From: Chengkuizengella marina | GTDB lineage: Bacteria > Bacillota > Bacilli > Paenibacillales > KCTC-33759 | Direction of reading: 5' to 3' | DNA: 64,000 nt | NCBI RefSeq assembly: GCF_009910845.1 | Contig: NZ_SIJB01000017.1 | Location: 1-64,000 of the forward strand | Shown here: positions 9,533 through 18,545 of the stretch, piece by piece | Layout: each line of letters begins with the position of its first letter | Position numbering within the stretch: position 1 is the stretch's first letter | Program-made: the position numbers and the translations under genes | The notes under the pieces: model-generated | The model's database searches: none | Told to the model about the DNA's origin: nothing | What the model saw: the letters and a program-made list of their open reading frames with translations, nothing else

Positions 9533-10363
9533 AATTGATCGTTTGATTTTTCCTAACTTATTAGCATACTTTTTTTCATGTTCAAATTTAGGTGTTAGAT
9601 CATATTTTCTTCCATACGCACGTCCATATCTAACCACTTTTTCTATAGTGCTTTTATCTCTAAAAAATATACGTGGGTCAGGTTTTGTATTTACTTCTAA
9701 TATCCATGGGTGCATTTGATCATCAAGTCCGATATCCACTCCAATTTCTTTTAAATTTGGATTGTATTTATACAATTGGTTTGCTACCTCCAAACTCAGC
9801 TGATGTAACAAATCCAGGAATTGATTTTGCTCTGTTTTATCTTTATAGAAATGATTTAACATCTTTTTAAAATCAACTGTGATACCCCCACTGCTTACAT
9901 TTGTAACTATTTTTTTCGTTGAACCTATTCTTGCAGCAGATCCTGTCACTTCCCATTCATTTTTTAAATTTTCCTGCACCATGATACGAAGATCCATTAA
10001 TCTATTTTTATATTTGAGTAAAGAGATTCCTTTTTGAATGATATAGTCTTTATTTTTCATTTTTTTTAGTAATGAATTATATAATCCATCAAAGGTTTTA
10101 AATCGTTTTACACTGGTGGTATTTTGGAGCTTATATCTTTTATTTGACAATTTATTTATTTTCATGACCCCTACTCCACCTCCACCTATGGTTGGTTTAA
10201 CATACACCATCCTATGTGTCTTTAACATCTTTTGGAGTGTTTGATAGTCTAACTTTTCAGTATCAGGAACAAATTTACTTAAAGTACGATTTTGTAATAA
10301 TACAACAGTCTTTTCCCATTTACTAGCTATCACTCTATCTTTTGGGAACGTAATCACCTCCAA
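9518..10363 (-). CDS. YheC/YheD-like ATP-grasp protein, last gene of phosphonate operon
   Basis: Up to 281 residues, ATP-grasp fold. Visible landmarks are VYVKPTIGGGGVGVM (nucleotide-binding loop), QKGISLLKYKNRLMDLRIMVQ, GVDIGLD, and the metal-binding end WILEVNTKPDPR. This is the layout of the YheC/YheD group, known in Bacillus subtilis as spore-coat-associated proteins. It is the fifth gene after pepM and lies 111 bases beyond the AEP transaminase. The start is odd: a perfect GGAGGTGAT overlaps the apparent GTG (10357), TTG 10363 lies upstream of it, and an ACG sits five bases downstream. It may ligate AEP or act on the coat; its activity is not established. Confidence 0.8.
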   Translation of the reverse strand: MEVITFPKDRVIASKWEKTVVLLQNRTLSKFVPDTEKLDYQTLQKMLKTHRMVYVKPTIGGGGVGVMKINKLSNKRYKLQNTTSVKRFKTFDGLYNSLLKKMKNKDYIIQKGISLLKYKNRLMDLRIMVQENLKNEWEVTGSAARIGSTKKIVTNVSSGGITVDFKKMLNHFYKDKTEQNQFLDLLHQLSLEVANQLYKYNPNLKEIGVDIGLDDQMHPWILEVNTKPDPRIFFRDKSTIEKVVRYGRAYGRKYDLTPKFEHEKKYANKLGKIKRSIHNFR

Positions 10364-10474
10364 CTACATATATATTATTTTATGCAGGTGATTTAAAAAG
10401 GTTTGGACTGTTTACATAGAAATAAGTCTATTTTTAAATGAAAAATTCACTAAGAATTTATAATCACATGTTTT

Positions 10475-11599
10475 TCAGAGTTCATATTTAATGACAGAAA
10501 TACTTGTGAGATAATGTTCTAATAATTCTAGAAAAGTATCTATATCCTTGTAAGTAATAGCGCCGATATTGGCAATTCTAAACGTTTTGAATTGATTTAA
10601 TTTTCCAGGGTAAATCATGATATTATGTTTGTAGAAATATTGATGCATATTTGGGAAGTTGTATTCAGCATGGTCTGGTTCAATGATAGCAGTAATGATT
10701 TTGGAATGGTGAGCTTCAGGTACTAAGTATGATAACCCTAATCTACTTATTCCACTTATTAACCTCTCCCATGAACGGGTGTACCTAGCATATCGCTCAG
10801 AAATACCCTCTTCTTTTAATTCTATAATGGCTTGCTTAAGTGCATACATCGTTTGAACGGGTGGAGTAAATCGCATTTGTTTGTTCTTAAAGAAATATTT
10901 GTATTGCTCATACAAATTCAAATAGTAACTCCTAATTTCTGCATGCTTTAACTGTTCTAATCTACTTACTTTAGCAATAACAAATGAAATGCCAGCCATT
11001 CCTTGAAGGTTTTTGTTTGAGCTAGCAGCCAAATAAGATATATTCATTTCATCCATCTGAATTGGAATAGCAGCGTAAGTGCTCATCGCGTCAACGATAA
11101 GATCAATATCATGTTTTGCACAAATGTCCCCAATTAATTTCACTTGATTTAAAAGACCTGTTGTTGTTTCATGATGCACGACTGCAAGATGGGTTATTTT
11201 TTTTGAACAAGTTTGTATCTTTTGCTCTAATAGTTCTAAGTCTAACGGTTCATAAGGTAAACTATTAAACTCTTCATAATTTAATTTATAAGTATCTGCT
11301 ATCTTAACCATCCGTTCGCCATATGCACCATTATTAATAATGAGAAGAGTTTCATCATGAGATACACTAGAACACAAAATAGCTTCTACAGCAGAGGTAC
11401 CAGATCCACTAAATAAAACAGTAGTAAAATCAGTATTGTCAGCAACAAATTGAGTTAAATCTGTGGTAACAGAATTCATAAGGTGGCCAAATTCATCTTC
11501 ACGAGGGCAAATATCTGGTACAACTTGTGCCCATTTGACACTATCTGTTGTTGTTGCTGGGCCTGGATTTAATAAAATATTTCTCTTAATTCGATTCAT
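10475..11599 (-). CDS. phnW: 2-aminoethylphosphonate:pyruvate transaminase
   Basis: 374 residues, a class V PLP aminotransferase. The N-terminal LLNPGPATT motif, the FSGSGTSAVEA phosphate loop, VDAMSTYAAIPI with PLP-binding Asp170, and Schiff-base Lys196 in AASSNKNLQGMAG all match AEP transaminases. Here, next to pepM and phosphonopyruvate decarboxylase, it should run in the biosynthetic direction, turning phosphonoacetaldehyde into 2-aminoethylphosphonate. It follows the decarboxylase gene by 13 bases, so they are cotranscribed. No phosphonatase (phnX) is present, which argues against a catabolic role. Confidence 0.92.
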   Translation of the reverse strand: MNRIKRNILLNPGPATTTDSVKWAQVVPDICPREDEFGHLMNSVTTDLTQFVADNTDFTTVLFSGSGTSAVEAILCSSVSHDETLLIINNGAYGERMVKIADTYKLNYEEFNSLPYEPLDLELLEQKIQTCSKKITHLAVVHHETTTGLLNQVKLIGDICAKHDIDLIVDAMSTYAAIPIQMDEMNISYLAASSNKNLQGMAGISFVIAKVSRLEQLKHAEIRSYYLNLYEQYKYFFKNKQMRFTPPVQTMYALKQAIIELKEEGISERYARYTRSWERLISGISRLGLSYLVPEAHHSKIITAIIEPDHAEYNFPNMHQYFYKHNIMIYPGKLNQFKTFRIANIGAITYKDIDTFLELLEHYLTSISVIKYEL

Positions 11600-11612
11600 T
11601 TATCATTCACCT

Positions 11613-12743
11613 CTAATTACTCATAAAATGCATTAACCTTTCTTTTACCTCATAAGGTTTAATCGAAGGACGTCCTAACTTACTTTTAGATTCTTTAGAA
11701 ATTTTTAAATATAAAAAAGTTAAACCTTTATTATCTTTCCAAACATTTATTTCTTTTTTTAGTTCGTTTAAGTTGTGTACATAAATAGAATTAACATATC
11801 CACATGAAGCAGCAATATTTATAAAATCAACATTATGTGATACTGTACTTTGTGCTCCGGTAGATTCATAAGCATGATTATCTAATAAAATATGAAGCAT
11901 GTTTGTTGGGTTATTGTAGCCATTCGTTGCTAAACAACCCATCCGCATAAGTAAAGAACCATCTCCATCAAGGACAACTATGTTGTTGTCAGGTCGAGAC
12001 AAAGCTAATCCTAACCCTAAAGAGCTAACACATCCCATTGATCCAACCATATATAAATTATTGTATGCGTCCTCTATTTCATATAATTCTCTTCCGGTTT
12101 TTCCTGTTGTAGCAATTTGAATGGTGTGATGATCTTTTAATTCATTAATCACTTTCAAAGTCTCAAACCTAGAAGGAAAATGGTTGATTGAGTGACAGCC
12201 TAGACTTTGATGATTAACATGAGTAAGTAATTGCTCTTTTTTTAATTTTTCTTTAGAAAACGTGCTTTTTCTTACGACGAAGAAAAAACAACGATTATTT
12301 TCCAAATAATGATTTGCAACGTAAAGTTGCTGGATCGCTTCATCTAAATCGGGGGATAAATATTGCCATTGGATCTGCATTAAATCCAGCATTTTTGTTG
12401 TTATCTGACCCATTAATTCGTGTTGTGGTTCGTCAGAAATCCCTTCCTCCCCTCGTAAACTCACGAAACCAAGAAAAGGGATTTGAAAAGGAAATATTAG
12501 AGATGTTAATGGGGATACAGCGTTTGATAATCCTGAATTCTGCATAAGAACAACTGGTTTTATTCCTCCTATTGAAATACCTGATGCTATTGCTACTGCT
12601 TCTCCTTCATTTGATGCAGCAATATATTCACATTCATTCATTGCATAATTGATTAAACTTTTAAGGAAAGAACACGGAACACCAGTATATTTTAAAAAAT
12701 TTAATTTTTTTAATTCATCTCCAAACCCTTTTGTATCAATCAA
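11613..12743 (-). CDS. ppd: Phosphonopyruvate decarboxylase
   Basis: 376 residues, a ThDP enzyme in one chain with the PYR domain first and the PP domain second. The activating Glu is in SNEGEAVAIASG (about 46-48). The ThDP/Mg motif runs from GDG (260-262) to Asn289 (LLDNHAYESTGAQST). It removes CO2 from phosphonopyruvate to give phosphonoacetaldehyde, the irreversible step that pulls the unfavourable PEP mutase reaction forward. The start is TTG after GGAAAGGTGAAAGG. It lies between an ATP-grasp gene and phnW. Sulfopyruvate decarboxylase is the main look-alike, but the pepM context settles it. Confidence 0.9.
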   Translation of the reverse strand: MIDTKGFGDELKKLNFLKYTGVPCSFLKSLINYAMNECEYIAASNEGEAVAIASGISIGGIKPVVLMQNSGLSNAVSPLTSLIFPFQIPFLGFVSLRGEEGISDEPQHELMGQITTKMLDLMQIQWQYLSPDLDEAIQQLYVANHYLENNRCFFFVVRKSTFSKEKLKKEQLLTHVNHQSLGCHSINHFPSRFETLKVINELKDHHTIQIATTGKTGRELYEIEDAYNNLYMVGSMGCVSSLGLGLALSRPDNNIVVLDGDGSLLMRMGCLATNGYNNPTNMLHILLDNHAYESTGAQSTVSHNVDFINIAASCGYVNSIYVHNLNELKKEINVWKDNKGLTFLYLKISKESKSKLGRPSIKPYEVKERLMHFMSN

Positions 12744-12787
12744 GCCCTTTCACCTTTCCTTCTGTTACTAATTAAATACTGAAGAAA

Positions 12788-12812
12788 TGCCCGTACTATA
12801 ATTAGTAGGGCA
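12788..12812. other. Intergenic hairpin inside the phosphonate operon
   Basis: TGCCC-(G)-TACTA / TAGTA-GGGCA stem with a four-base loop lies between the first ATP-grasp gene and the decarboxylase gene. No U-run follows on the minus strand, so it is more likely an mRNA-processing or stability element than a terminator. Confidence 0.5.
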
Positions 12813-12826
12813 CTATGATCTCAACA

Positions 12827-13573
12827 TTAACTACTTTTATATTTCTTAATTCTTCGGTACATTCTTTTATCCTCAAGCATTTTAAAATGTGAGGTGAATG
12901 GTTTTAAGTTAGCTTCAAGGATCCATACATGACCATTCTGATCCAAAGCTATATCTAATCCAAAAATACGATTTTTCTTATAATATTTAACTAAGTGGTG
13001 AGCTGAAGCTAAAGCAACTCTATCAATTTTCCTTAGTAGTGATTTATATGATAGATTACTAATTGTAGACATCTGAATAGCTGAACTGGCTGGTAAAACA
13101 TGTCCTTTACTCCTTGTTATGTTAGAGACAATAAAACCTTCCCCAGCAACTTTTGCTACCTTACCTGTAACCACCCATCTATTCGAATCTTTCTTCCTTT
13201 GGGTAATAACTCTAAAGTCAAAAGGACAATCATTAATGGTAGGTCTGAAAATACTTTGTTGAATAATATAATTTTCGATTTTATCTTTCAAATACTTATA
13301 GGTTTTCTCTTTCCCCTTTTTTGTAACAATATGATCTTCACTATGAATTTTATACCGATTATTTCCTTGTGTAGACACTAAAATGACTCCACGTCCTCTA
13401 CTTCCTTTGGACGGTTTTAATATTACATCGTCATATTTATTGAGAAATACACCAAAAACTTCTTTATCCATCAAGTATGTTTCAGGTATATATGGAATCA
13501 AGGCTTCATTTTTTATCATATACTGATATTTAGCCCATTTATGTTTGCTTATTTTCCCCAGCGTAAACACCAC
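12827..13573 (-). CDS. YheC/YheD-like ATP-grasp protein, second gene of phosphonate operon
   Basis: About 248 residues, paralogous in layout to the ATP-grasp gene at the end of this operon. Landmarks: VILKPSKGSRGRGVI (nucleotide loop), IIQQSIFRP...PFDFRVITQR, GLDIALD and the metal-binding WILEANLKP near the C-terminus. It is placed 34 bases after pepM, inside an operon that otherwise makes 2-aminoethylphosphonate, so it may join AEP to a carboxylate or amino acid; this is inference. The reading frame opens with GTG GTG (13573, 13570), but the AAAAAGGTGG site overlaps them and the next codons are TTT ACG CTG, so the true start is unclear. Confidence 0.8.
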   Translation of the reverse strand: MVFTLGKISKHKWAKYQYMIKNEALIPYIPETYLMDKEVFGVFLNKYDDVILKPSKGSRGRGVILVSTQGNNRYKIHSEDHIVTKKGKEKTYKYLKDKIENYIIQQSIFRPTINDCPFDFRVITQRKKDSNRWVVTGKVAKVAGEGFIVSNITRSKGHVLPASSAIQMSTISNLSYKSLLRKIDRVALASAHHLVKYYKKNRIFGLDIALDQNGHVWILEANLKPFTSHFKMLEDKRMYRRIKKYKSS

Positions 13574-13607
13574 CTTTTTACAAAATTTATTTCATATAAA
13601 TTACTAT

Positions 13608-14504
13608 TTATAATTTTTTTTCAGTTGTATTTTTTTTAGGGAGATATTTACGTTCCGCTAAATCGAGCTCATTTGAATTTTGCAGCCTAAAAACCTCTTC
13701 AAGAGCAGCTACCAAGTTTTCTGCACGGTATATACTTTCGTCTCGATAGATCATTTCAGAAATATTTTTTATTGCATCAATGGAGGCTCTCAGATTATGA
13801 TTGGCCCAAATCACTAGATTAGCACCTGCATTCTTAAACAGTTCAGTAGAAGTAGTGTAATATTTCGTAGGTACTAACACAATTGGCAACCTGCCTGACC
13901 ATTCTTGCATAAACGATTCAATCTCTTTAAAATCCGATCTCTTGCTATGAATAAGTATGGCATCCGCTCCTGCTTGGCGATAAGCTTCTGCACGTTTTAG
14001 TGCTTCTTCTAAACCCCAGCCAGTGATAAAAGCTTCCACTCTGGCTACTACAATGAAATCATCATCTGTTTGAGCATCTTTCATTGCTTTAATTTTGCCT
14101 GAAAATTCATCGATGTCAGCAAGTGGTTGAGTTGCAGCATTAATAAATGAATTCGTTTTTGGAAACAGCTTATCTTCAATACATACTCCTGCAATTTGAC
14201 GCTGCTCTAATTTTTTAACAAGACGTCTAGCGTTGTTAAAATTACCGAAACCAGTATCTCCATCAAATAGAATTGGGATAGATGTAGCATCACTCATAAA
14301 CTCTAAAATTTCCAACACTTGAGTCCAAGAAGCCTCATTATTGTCTCTAACTCCCATTGAAGCTGAGATCGATAAACCACTTGCCCATATTCCTTTAAAC
14401 CCAGTTTCTTGTACAATGGTTGCTGATAAACCGTTATGAGCTTCCATAATAAAATCCAGCTCTTTTGAAGTGAGGATTTGTTTTAATTGTGTAGTTTTTT
14501 CCAT
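13608..14504 (-). CDS. pepM: Phosphoenolpyruvate mutase
   Basis: 298 residues of the isocitrate lyase/PEP mutase superfamily. The diagnostic [10 protein letters not shown] stretch (110-119) matches the EDKxxxxxNS signature that separates true PEP mutases from methylisocitrate lyases. The Mg site DGDTGFG (81-87) is also present. It makes the C-P bond, converting phosphoenolpyruvate to phosphonopyruvate. It is the first gene of the operon, with a GAGAGGGGA site seven bases before ATG. The promoter region (14505-14632) carries CATATGATA at 14561-14569, a match to the -10 of mother-cell sporulation promoters, without a clear -35. Confidence 0.95.
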   Translation of the reverse strand: MEKTTQLKQILTSKELDFIMEAHNGLSATIVQETGFKGIWASGLSISASMGVRDNNEASWTQVLEILEFMSDATSIPILFDGDTGFGNFNNARRLVKKLEQRQIAGVCIEDKLFPKTNSFINAATQPLADIDEFSGKIKAMKDAQTDDDFIVVARVEAFITGWGLEEALKRAEAYRQAGADAILIHSKRSDFKEIESFMQEWSGRLPIVLVPTKYYTTSTELFKNAGANLVIWANHNLRASIDAIKNISEMIYRDESIYRAENLVAALEEVFRLQNSNELDLAERKYLPKKNTTEKKL

Positions 14505-14560
14505 AAAGTTCCCCTCTCACTCAACTTACATATTATGCTCATTTCTAAAGAAGTTGATAT

Positions 14561-14569
14561 TATCATATG
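14561..14569 (-). promoter_or_regulatory. Possible sporulation-type -10 upstream of pepM
   Basis: Minus-strand CATATGATA fits the CATAnnnTA -10 of sigma-K promoters. No AC at the expected -35 distance, so this is weak evidence on its own. Confidence 0.25.
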
Positions 14570-14632
14570 CTACATTTTTCTTTTGGGAAGGGAGATTTTT
14601 ATAAAAAAAGAAATAAAAAATTTTTCCTTAAT

Positions 14633-14664
14633 AAAAAAAAGATCCTTACCTGATTCGATAAGGA
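14633..14664 (-). terminator. Terminator between the DUF421 gene and pepM
   Basis: Minus-strand TCCTTA / TAAGGA stem (14643-14664) followed by TC and eight T. It isolates the phosphonate operon from upstream transcription. Confidence 0.85.
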
Positions 14665-14667
14665 ACT

Positions 14668-15381
14668 TTAATGTTCTATTGGAGGAATTTGTGTGGGCAA
14701 ATTTTTAGATACATGAATTTCTAGATTCTCATTCACAGATGCAAAAAAAACATCTTCTTTTTGAACACTTTGATGAAGTAGTTCATTTTCTAACCACTTC
14801 ATGTCTTTTTGAATATAAGCTAATACTTTTTCAGAAACAATTCCATCTAAAATAATGGGATAAGAAAATTTGTTATATTTTAAATTTAGACCGAGATCCT
14901 CTAAAGTGACAGTTGATTTCATTGGTTTTTTATACACCGATAACTTACCACTTGATTCTAATATTGCCATTTCCACATCTTCAATATTAAATATATCTTT
15001 TTCCCGTAACATTTGTAGTATATTGTCTATAGAATAGCGTTCTTTTTTCAAATTTTCTTTTAATACATTTCCGTTATGAATGACTACTGTCGGTTCAAAA
15101 GTAACCCATTTACCAATTTTTCTACTTTTTATCATTAAAGTACTCACTATTCGTTGAAGTAAACCAATCAATATAATTGCCAATATTGTTGGTAAATGTT
15201 CAATTTTAGGATCTGCAATGTCTGCTCCAACTACTGCACCTAACGCTATTACAATAAGGAAATCAAACACTGGAATCTCCCCAACAGATCTCTTTCCCAT
15301 ATAAAGTGCTATGAATAAAAGAAGAGGAAAAATCGTAATAACACGTAATGCAACAATTAAAAAATCTTTAACATAGTCCAA
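14668..15381 (-). CDS. DUF421 / YetF-family membrane protein
   Basis: 237 residues, TTG start after GGTAGGTAAAG. Three membrane helices occupy about residues 5-85, with the family motif GKRSVGEIPVFDFLIVIALGA. A soluble C-terminal domain of about 150 residues contains the conserved stretch from EPTVVIHNGNV to YSIDNILQMLREKDI. This is the usual architecture and length of YetF/YrbG-type proteins, common in spore formers. The molecular function is not established. Single transcription unit with its own terminator. Confidence 0.88.
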   Translation of the reverse strand: MDYVKDFLIVALRVITIFPLLLFIALYMGKRSVGEIPVFDFLIVIALGAVVGADIADPKIEHLPTILAIILIGLLQRIVSTLMIKSRKIGKWVTFEPTVVIHNGNVLKENLKKERYSIDNILQMLREKDIFNIEDVEMAILESSGKLSVYKKPMKSTVTLEDLGLNLKYNKFSYPIILDGIVSEKVLAYIQKDMKWLENELLHQSVQKEDVFFASVNENLEIHVSKNLPTQIPPIEH

Positions 15382-15496
15382 TTTCTTTACCTACCTCAGT
15401 GTTTGATTTTCAAAAGTAATATAAAAATATTATTTCCAAATTAATGAATCATTAAGCATTCATCACTTAGTTGGGTAAAATTGAAATCAATCTACT

Positions 15497-16213
15497 CTAC
15501 AAATCAAATGTAGCGGTTACTGGAAAGTGGTCTGAATATCCATTTGAATCACCCACAGATGCATCCGTTACATTTGTACCAGATAAGGTGAGTACCCAGT
15601 CGATACTAGCACCTCTTTCTGTTGTCGGAGGTCGATTTACATTTGGATTTGCAATTTGCCAAGTGTCATCTAAATTAACTGGATTTGGAATTCCATTTAT
15701 CGGCACTTGATTTAATAAATAGCGCATAACACTCGTGTTTCTTCTGGCATTCAAATCTCCAACGGCAATAGCAGTTCGGTTAGATACTAATTGATGTTGG
15801 TCAATTAACTCTGCTAAATTAATCGCATGCGTCTCTTTATTCCTCATTGGCGATATACAGTAATGATTATTATAAAAATAAAATTCTTCTTCTGTTACAC
15901 TATCTAATAAAAGTAACCATGTGATGTAACGATCAAATCCATTACATATTGAACCTATAGCATTTCCTTGATCTAGAATTGTAAAACGATTGTTTCTTAA
16001 TAGGATAGGGTTATCATAATTGCCAGAAATGTTAAATTCAATTAAAGTATAATCATTGACTAAAGCGTTTTCTAAATAAGCTCTTTGCGTATCCAAAGCC
16101 TCTTGAATTCCTACAACATCAGCATCTAAATCTAAAATAATATCAACGATACCATTTCTTCTATTATTCCAAGTTCTTCGATCTGCTAAAATGTTGAAGC
16201 TCATCACTTTCAT
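15497..16213 (-). CDS. Endonuclease/exonuclease/phosphatase (EEP) fold hydrolase
   Basis: 238 residues. EEP-superfamily motifs occur in order: SFNIL (N-terminal Asn), VVGIQEA (metal-binding Glu), NNHYCIS, GDLNARR (catalytic Asp/Asn), SIDWVL and the C-terminal SDHFPV. This predicts an Mg-dependent phosphodiesterase. Substrate may be nucleic acid, lipid or small phosphate ester; the sequence alone does not say. There is no signal peptide, so it should be cytoplasmic or packaged in the spore. A GGGGAGGTGACT site precedes the start. Confidence 0.85.
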   Translation of the reverse strand: MKVMSFNILADRRTWNNRRNGIVDIILDLDADVVGIQEALDTQRAYLENALVNDYTLIEFNISGNYDNPILLRNNRFTILDQGNAIGSICNGFDRYITWLLLLDSVTEEEFYFYNNHYCISPMRNKETHAINLAELIDQHQLVSNRTAIAVGDLNARRNTSVMRYLLNQVPINGIPNPVNLDDTWQIANPNVNRPPTTERGASIDWVLTLSGTNVTDASVGDSNGYSDHFPVTATFDL

Positions 16214-16318
16214 TTCATAGTCACCTCCCCTCTAAAGGGACTACTATATACTATGTTGAATGAAAAGATGTGATTGTGTTATTGACATGGAATGTTCGTA
16301 TATCTTTCATTTCATATT

Positions 16319-16353
16319 CAAAAAAAAGCACTATCCCATTGGATTAGTGCTTT
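16319..16353 (-). terminator. Terminator after gcvH
   Basis: Minus-strand AAAGCACTA / TAGTGCTTT stem followed by a continuing T-run (A-run 16319-16327 on the plus strand). Confidence 0.9.
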
Positions 16354-16384
16354 GACGATATTTGTATTTTTATTTTACTTCAAC

Positions 16385-16774
16385 TTATTCAATAACAGCA
16401 CGGTAACCTTCGGCAGTAAGTAGTTTGCTCAGTGCTTCTTTAACATCACCTTCTACTTCAACTTCAACTAACCAGCCTCCGTCATAAGGTTCAGCATTCA
16501 CTAATTCTGGTTGACCTTCTAGGACATCGTTTATTTTTGTAACTTTCCCAGACATAGGATAATAAATTTCAGATACTGTTTTTACTGACTCAATCGTTCC
16601 CATTACATCACCTTCAGAAAAACTATCTCCCACTTCTGGAAATTCAACAAATACAATGTCTCCTAGTTGTTCTTGAGCATAATCAGTAATTCCAATACGC
16701 ACAACTTGCCCTTCTACTGATAATGTCCATTCGTGATCTTCACTATACCCTAAATTCTCTCTTAATTCACTCAT
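16385..16774 (-). CDS. gcvH: Glycine cleavage system H protein
   Basis: 129 residues from the ATG at 16774; a TTG two codons upstream is too close to the GTGAGGCG site. It is the lipoyl carrier that shuttles the aminomethyl group between GcvP, GcvT and the lipoamide dehydrogenase. The lipoylation Lys is in GTIESVKTVSEIYYP (Lys65 with this start). It is transcribed divergently from the gcvT-gcvPA-gcvPB operon, which lies across a roughly 650-base intergenic region. No second riboswitch is visible on this side. Confidence 0.95.
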   Translation of the reverse strand: MSELRENLGYSEDHEWTLSVEGQVVRIGITDYAQEQLGDIVFVEFPEVGDSFSEGDVMGTIESVKTVSEIYYPMSGKVTKINDVLEGQPELVNAEPYDGGWLVEVEVEGDVKEALSKLLTAEGYRAVIE

Positions 16775-17026
16775 CTTCAACGCCTCACTTCAATCATTAT
16801 TATTGTTAAAATATGTGAGTTCTATTCTAAGTCGGCTCAAAGATCAAACAACATTTTACTGACTTAAAAATGAACTTTCATGGTAAAAAATTCTGAATAT
16901 GTATGATGTAAATCACGTCAGACATTCATATCCGTCTTCATCCGCATCAAAGTTTGTATCTAACTCAGCATAAAACAGGATATAAGGCTGTGTCAATATT
17001 CAGGTTAAAAATAGTTTAAAAAATGA

Positions 17027-17056
17027 TTGACACCTTTCCCTTTTGAAGAATATAAT
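17027..17056 (+). promoter_or_regulatory. Sigma-A promoter of the gcv operon
   Basis: TTGACA (17027-17032) and TATAAT (17051-17056) are both perfect consensus, with an 18-base spacer. They lie about 45 bases before the glycine riboswitch. Confidence 0.85.
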
Positions 17057-17103
17057 TTTGATATACATGTCAAGAACAATAACATAACATGCGGATGATG
17101 GTA

Positions 17104-17318
17104 GCGGGAGAGATTACCATATTAAAAAATAGGTAACGCCGAAGGAGTAAGCCTTCACAGGTGAATCTCTCAGGCAAAAGGACCTTTACTTGACGCACCT
17201 CTGGAGAGAATCCTGTTTTGATGAAAGGGATCACCCAAGGGGAAACTTATGCAAAACTATTTATTAATCTTTTACATATATTTTTGTGTAAGACAACTCT
17301 CAGGTACAAAGGACAGAG
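17104..17318 (+). ncRNA. Tandem glycine riboswitch
   Basis: Two glycine aptamers in series. Aptamer 1 (about 17104-17183) has GGGAGAGA, GCCGAAGGAGTAA and TCTCTCAGGCAAAAGGAC. Aptamer 2 (about 17197-17318) repeats the pattern as CTCTGGAGAGA, CACCCAAGGGGAAAC and CTCTCAGGTACAAAGGACAGAG, with an unusually long AT-rich insert between the last two blocks. The order and spacing match the known cooperative glycine riboswitch that turns on gcv genes when glycine is high. The expression platform between 17319 and 17424 is not resolved; I see a weak GCTTCA / TGAGGC hairpin but no classic terminator. Confidence 0.93.
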
Positions 17319-17424
17319 CATGGGGATAATAACTATGAACGCTTCAGCGATTGAGGCTAACATAGGGACTTTTTCTTATGTCTGTCTTTTTTTGTGTGGC
17401 CAAACTTATAGAAGAGGTGAAGAA

Positions 17425-18543
17425 ATGAGTGAATTAAAAAGAACTCCTTTGTTTAACTTATATGAAAAGTTTCCAAGTGCACGTTGTATTGATTTTGGAG
17501 GTTGGGAATTACCCGTTCAATTTTTTGGAATTCAAAAAGAACATGAAGCTGTTAGAACTAAAGCAGGGCTTTTTGATGTTTCCCATATGGGTGAATTTAT
17601 CGTAACAGGTACAGATGCTGAGCAATTTATTCAGCATATGACAACAAACGATGTAACAAAATTGAATCTGAATCAAGCTCAATACACATTAATGTGTTAT
17701 CCAGATGGTGGTGTTGTTGATGATTTATTAGTTTATAAAATCAGCAATACCCAATTCATGTTAGTTGTTAATGCTTCGAATATAGACAAAGATTTAGAAT
17801 GGTTACAAAAACACATCACAGGGGATGTAACCATTGAGAATAAATCAGAACAAACTGCATTATTAGCTCTTCAAGGACCTAATGCTGAAAAAATCCTATC
17901 TCGTGTTACTAATGATGATATTCATTCCCTATCCCCTTTTCGTTTTATTCAACAAGCGACAGTATGCGGTGCAGAAGTACTATTATCTCGTACTGGGTAT
18001 ACTGGTGAAGACGGTTTTGAAATTTATTGCCCATCAGAAGATGCTTGCAAAGTATGGGAAGGTTTATTAAATGCAAGTGAGCCTGAAGAACTTAGCCCTA
18101 TAGGATTAGGCGCACGTGATACACTCCGCTTTGAAGCAAGATTACCTCTCTATGGTCAAGAACTATCCAAAGACATCACACCATTAGAAGCAAGTCTAGG
18201 TTTTTTCGTTAAATTAGAAAAAGGTGAATTCATAGGAAGTAAAGCATTAGCTGAACAAAAACAACAGGGTGTAACAAGAAAATTAGTTGGCATTGAAATG
18301 ATAGATAGAGGGATTCCACGTCATGGATATTCTGTTGTTGTAGATAATAAAAACATTGGAGAAGTAACTACAGGTACACACTCCCCTACTTTAAAAAGAA
18401 ATCTTGGTTTAGCTATCTTAGATATAGATTACACAAAATTAGATACAGAGGTATGGGTTGAAATTCGGGGTAAAAGATTAAAGGCCAAAGTGATTAAAGC
18501 CCCTTTCTATAAAAGACCAAAAGTGAAGAAAGAAGGAGAATAA
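17425..18543 (+). CDS. gcvT: Glycine cleavage system T protein (aminomethyltransferase)
   Basis: 372 residues starting at the ATG after AGAAGAGGTGAAGAA. The open frame extends 69 codons further upstream to 17218, but that part lies inside the riboswitch and is not protein. The protein moves the methylene unit from GcvH to tetrahydrofolate. Landmarks are the folate-binding N-terminal region with [17 protein letters not shown], the [15 protein letters not shown] motif and [16 protein letters not shown]. It is the first gene of the riboswitch-controlled operon; gcvPA follows after two bases. Confidence 0.95.
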   Translation: MSELKRTPLFNLYEKFPSARCIDFGGWELPVQFFGIQKEHEAVRTKAGLFDVSHMGEFIVTGTDAEQFIQHMTTNDVTKLNLNQAQYTLMCYPDGGVVDDLLVYKISNTQFMLVVNASNIDKDLEWLQKHITGDVTIENKSEQTALLALQGPNAEKILSRVTNDDIHSLSPFRFIQQATVCGAEVLLSRTGYTGEDGFEIYCPSEDACKVWEGLLNASEPEELSPIGLGARDTLRFEARLPLYGQELSKDITPLEASLGFFVKLEKGEFIGSKALAEQKQQGVTRKLVGIEMIDRGIPRHGYSVVVDNKNIGEVTTGTHSPTLKRNLGLAILDIDYTKLDTEVWVEIRGKRLKAKVIKAPFYKRPKVKKEGE

Positions 18544-18545
18544 CT

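Noticed and set aside
12788-12812. Operon-internal terminator
   Set aside because: The hairpin is clear, but no T-run follows on the minus strand and downstream pathway genes would be cut off.
13608-14504. Methylisocitrate lyase as alternative for pepM
   Set aside because: The EDKxxxxxNS signature and the two following phosphonate genes identify PEP mutase.
17218-17424. N-terminal extension of gcvT by 69 codons
   Set aside because: It lies inside the second glycine aptamer and its leader. The true start has a proper ribosome site at 17411-17424 and matches the known GcvT N-terminus.
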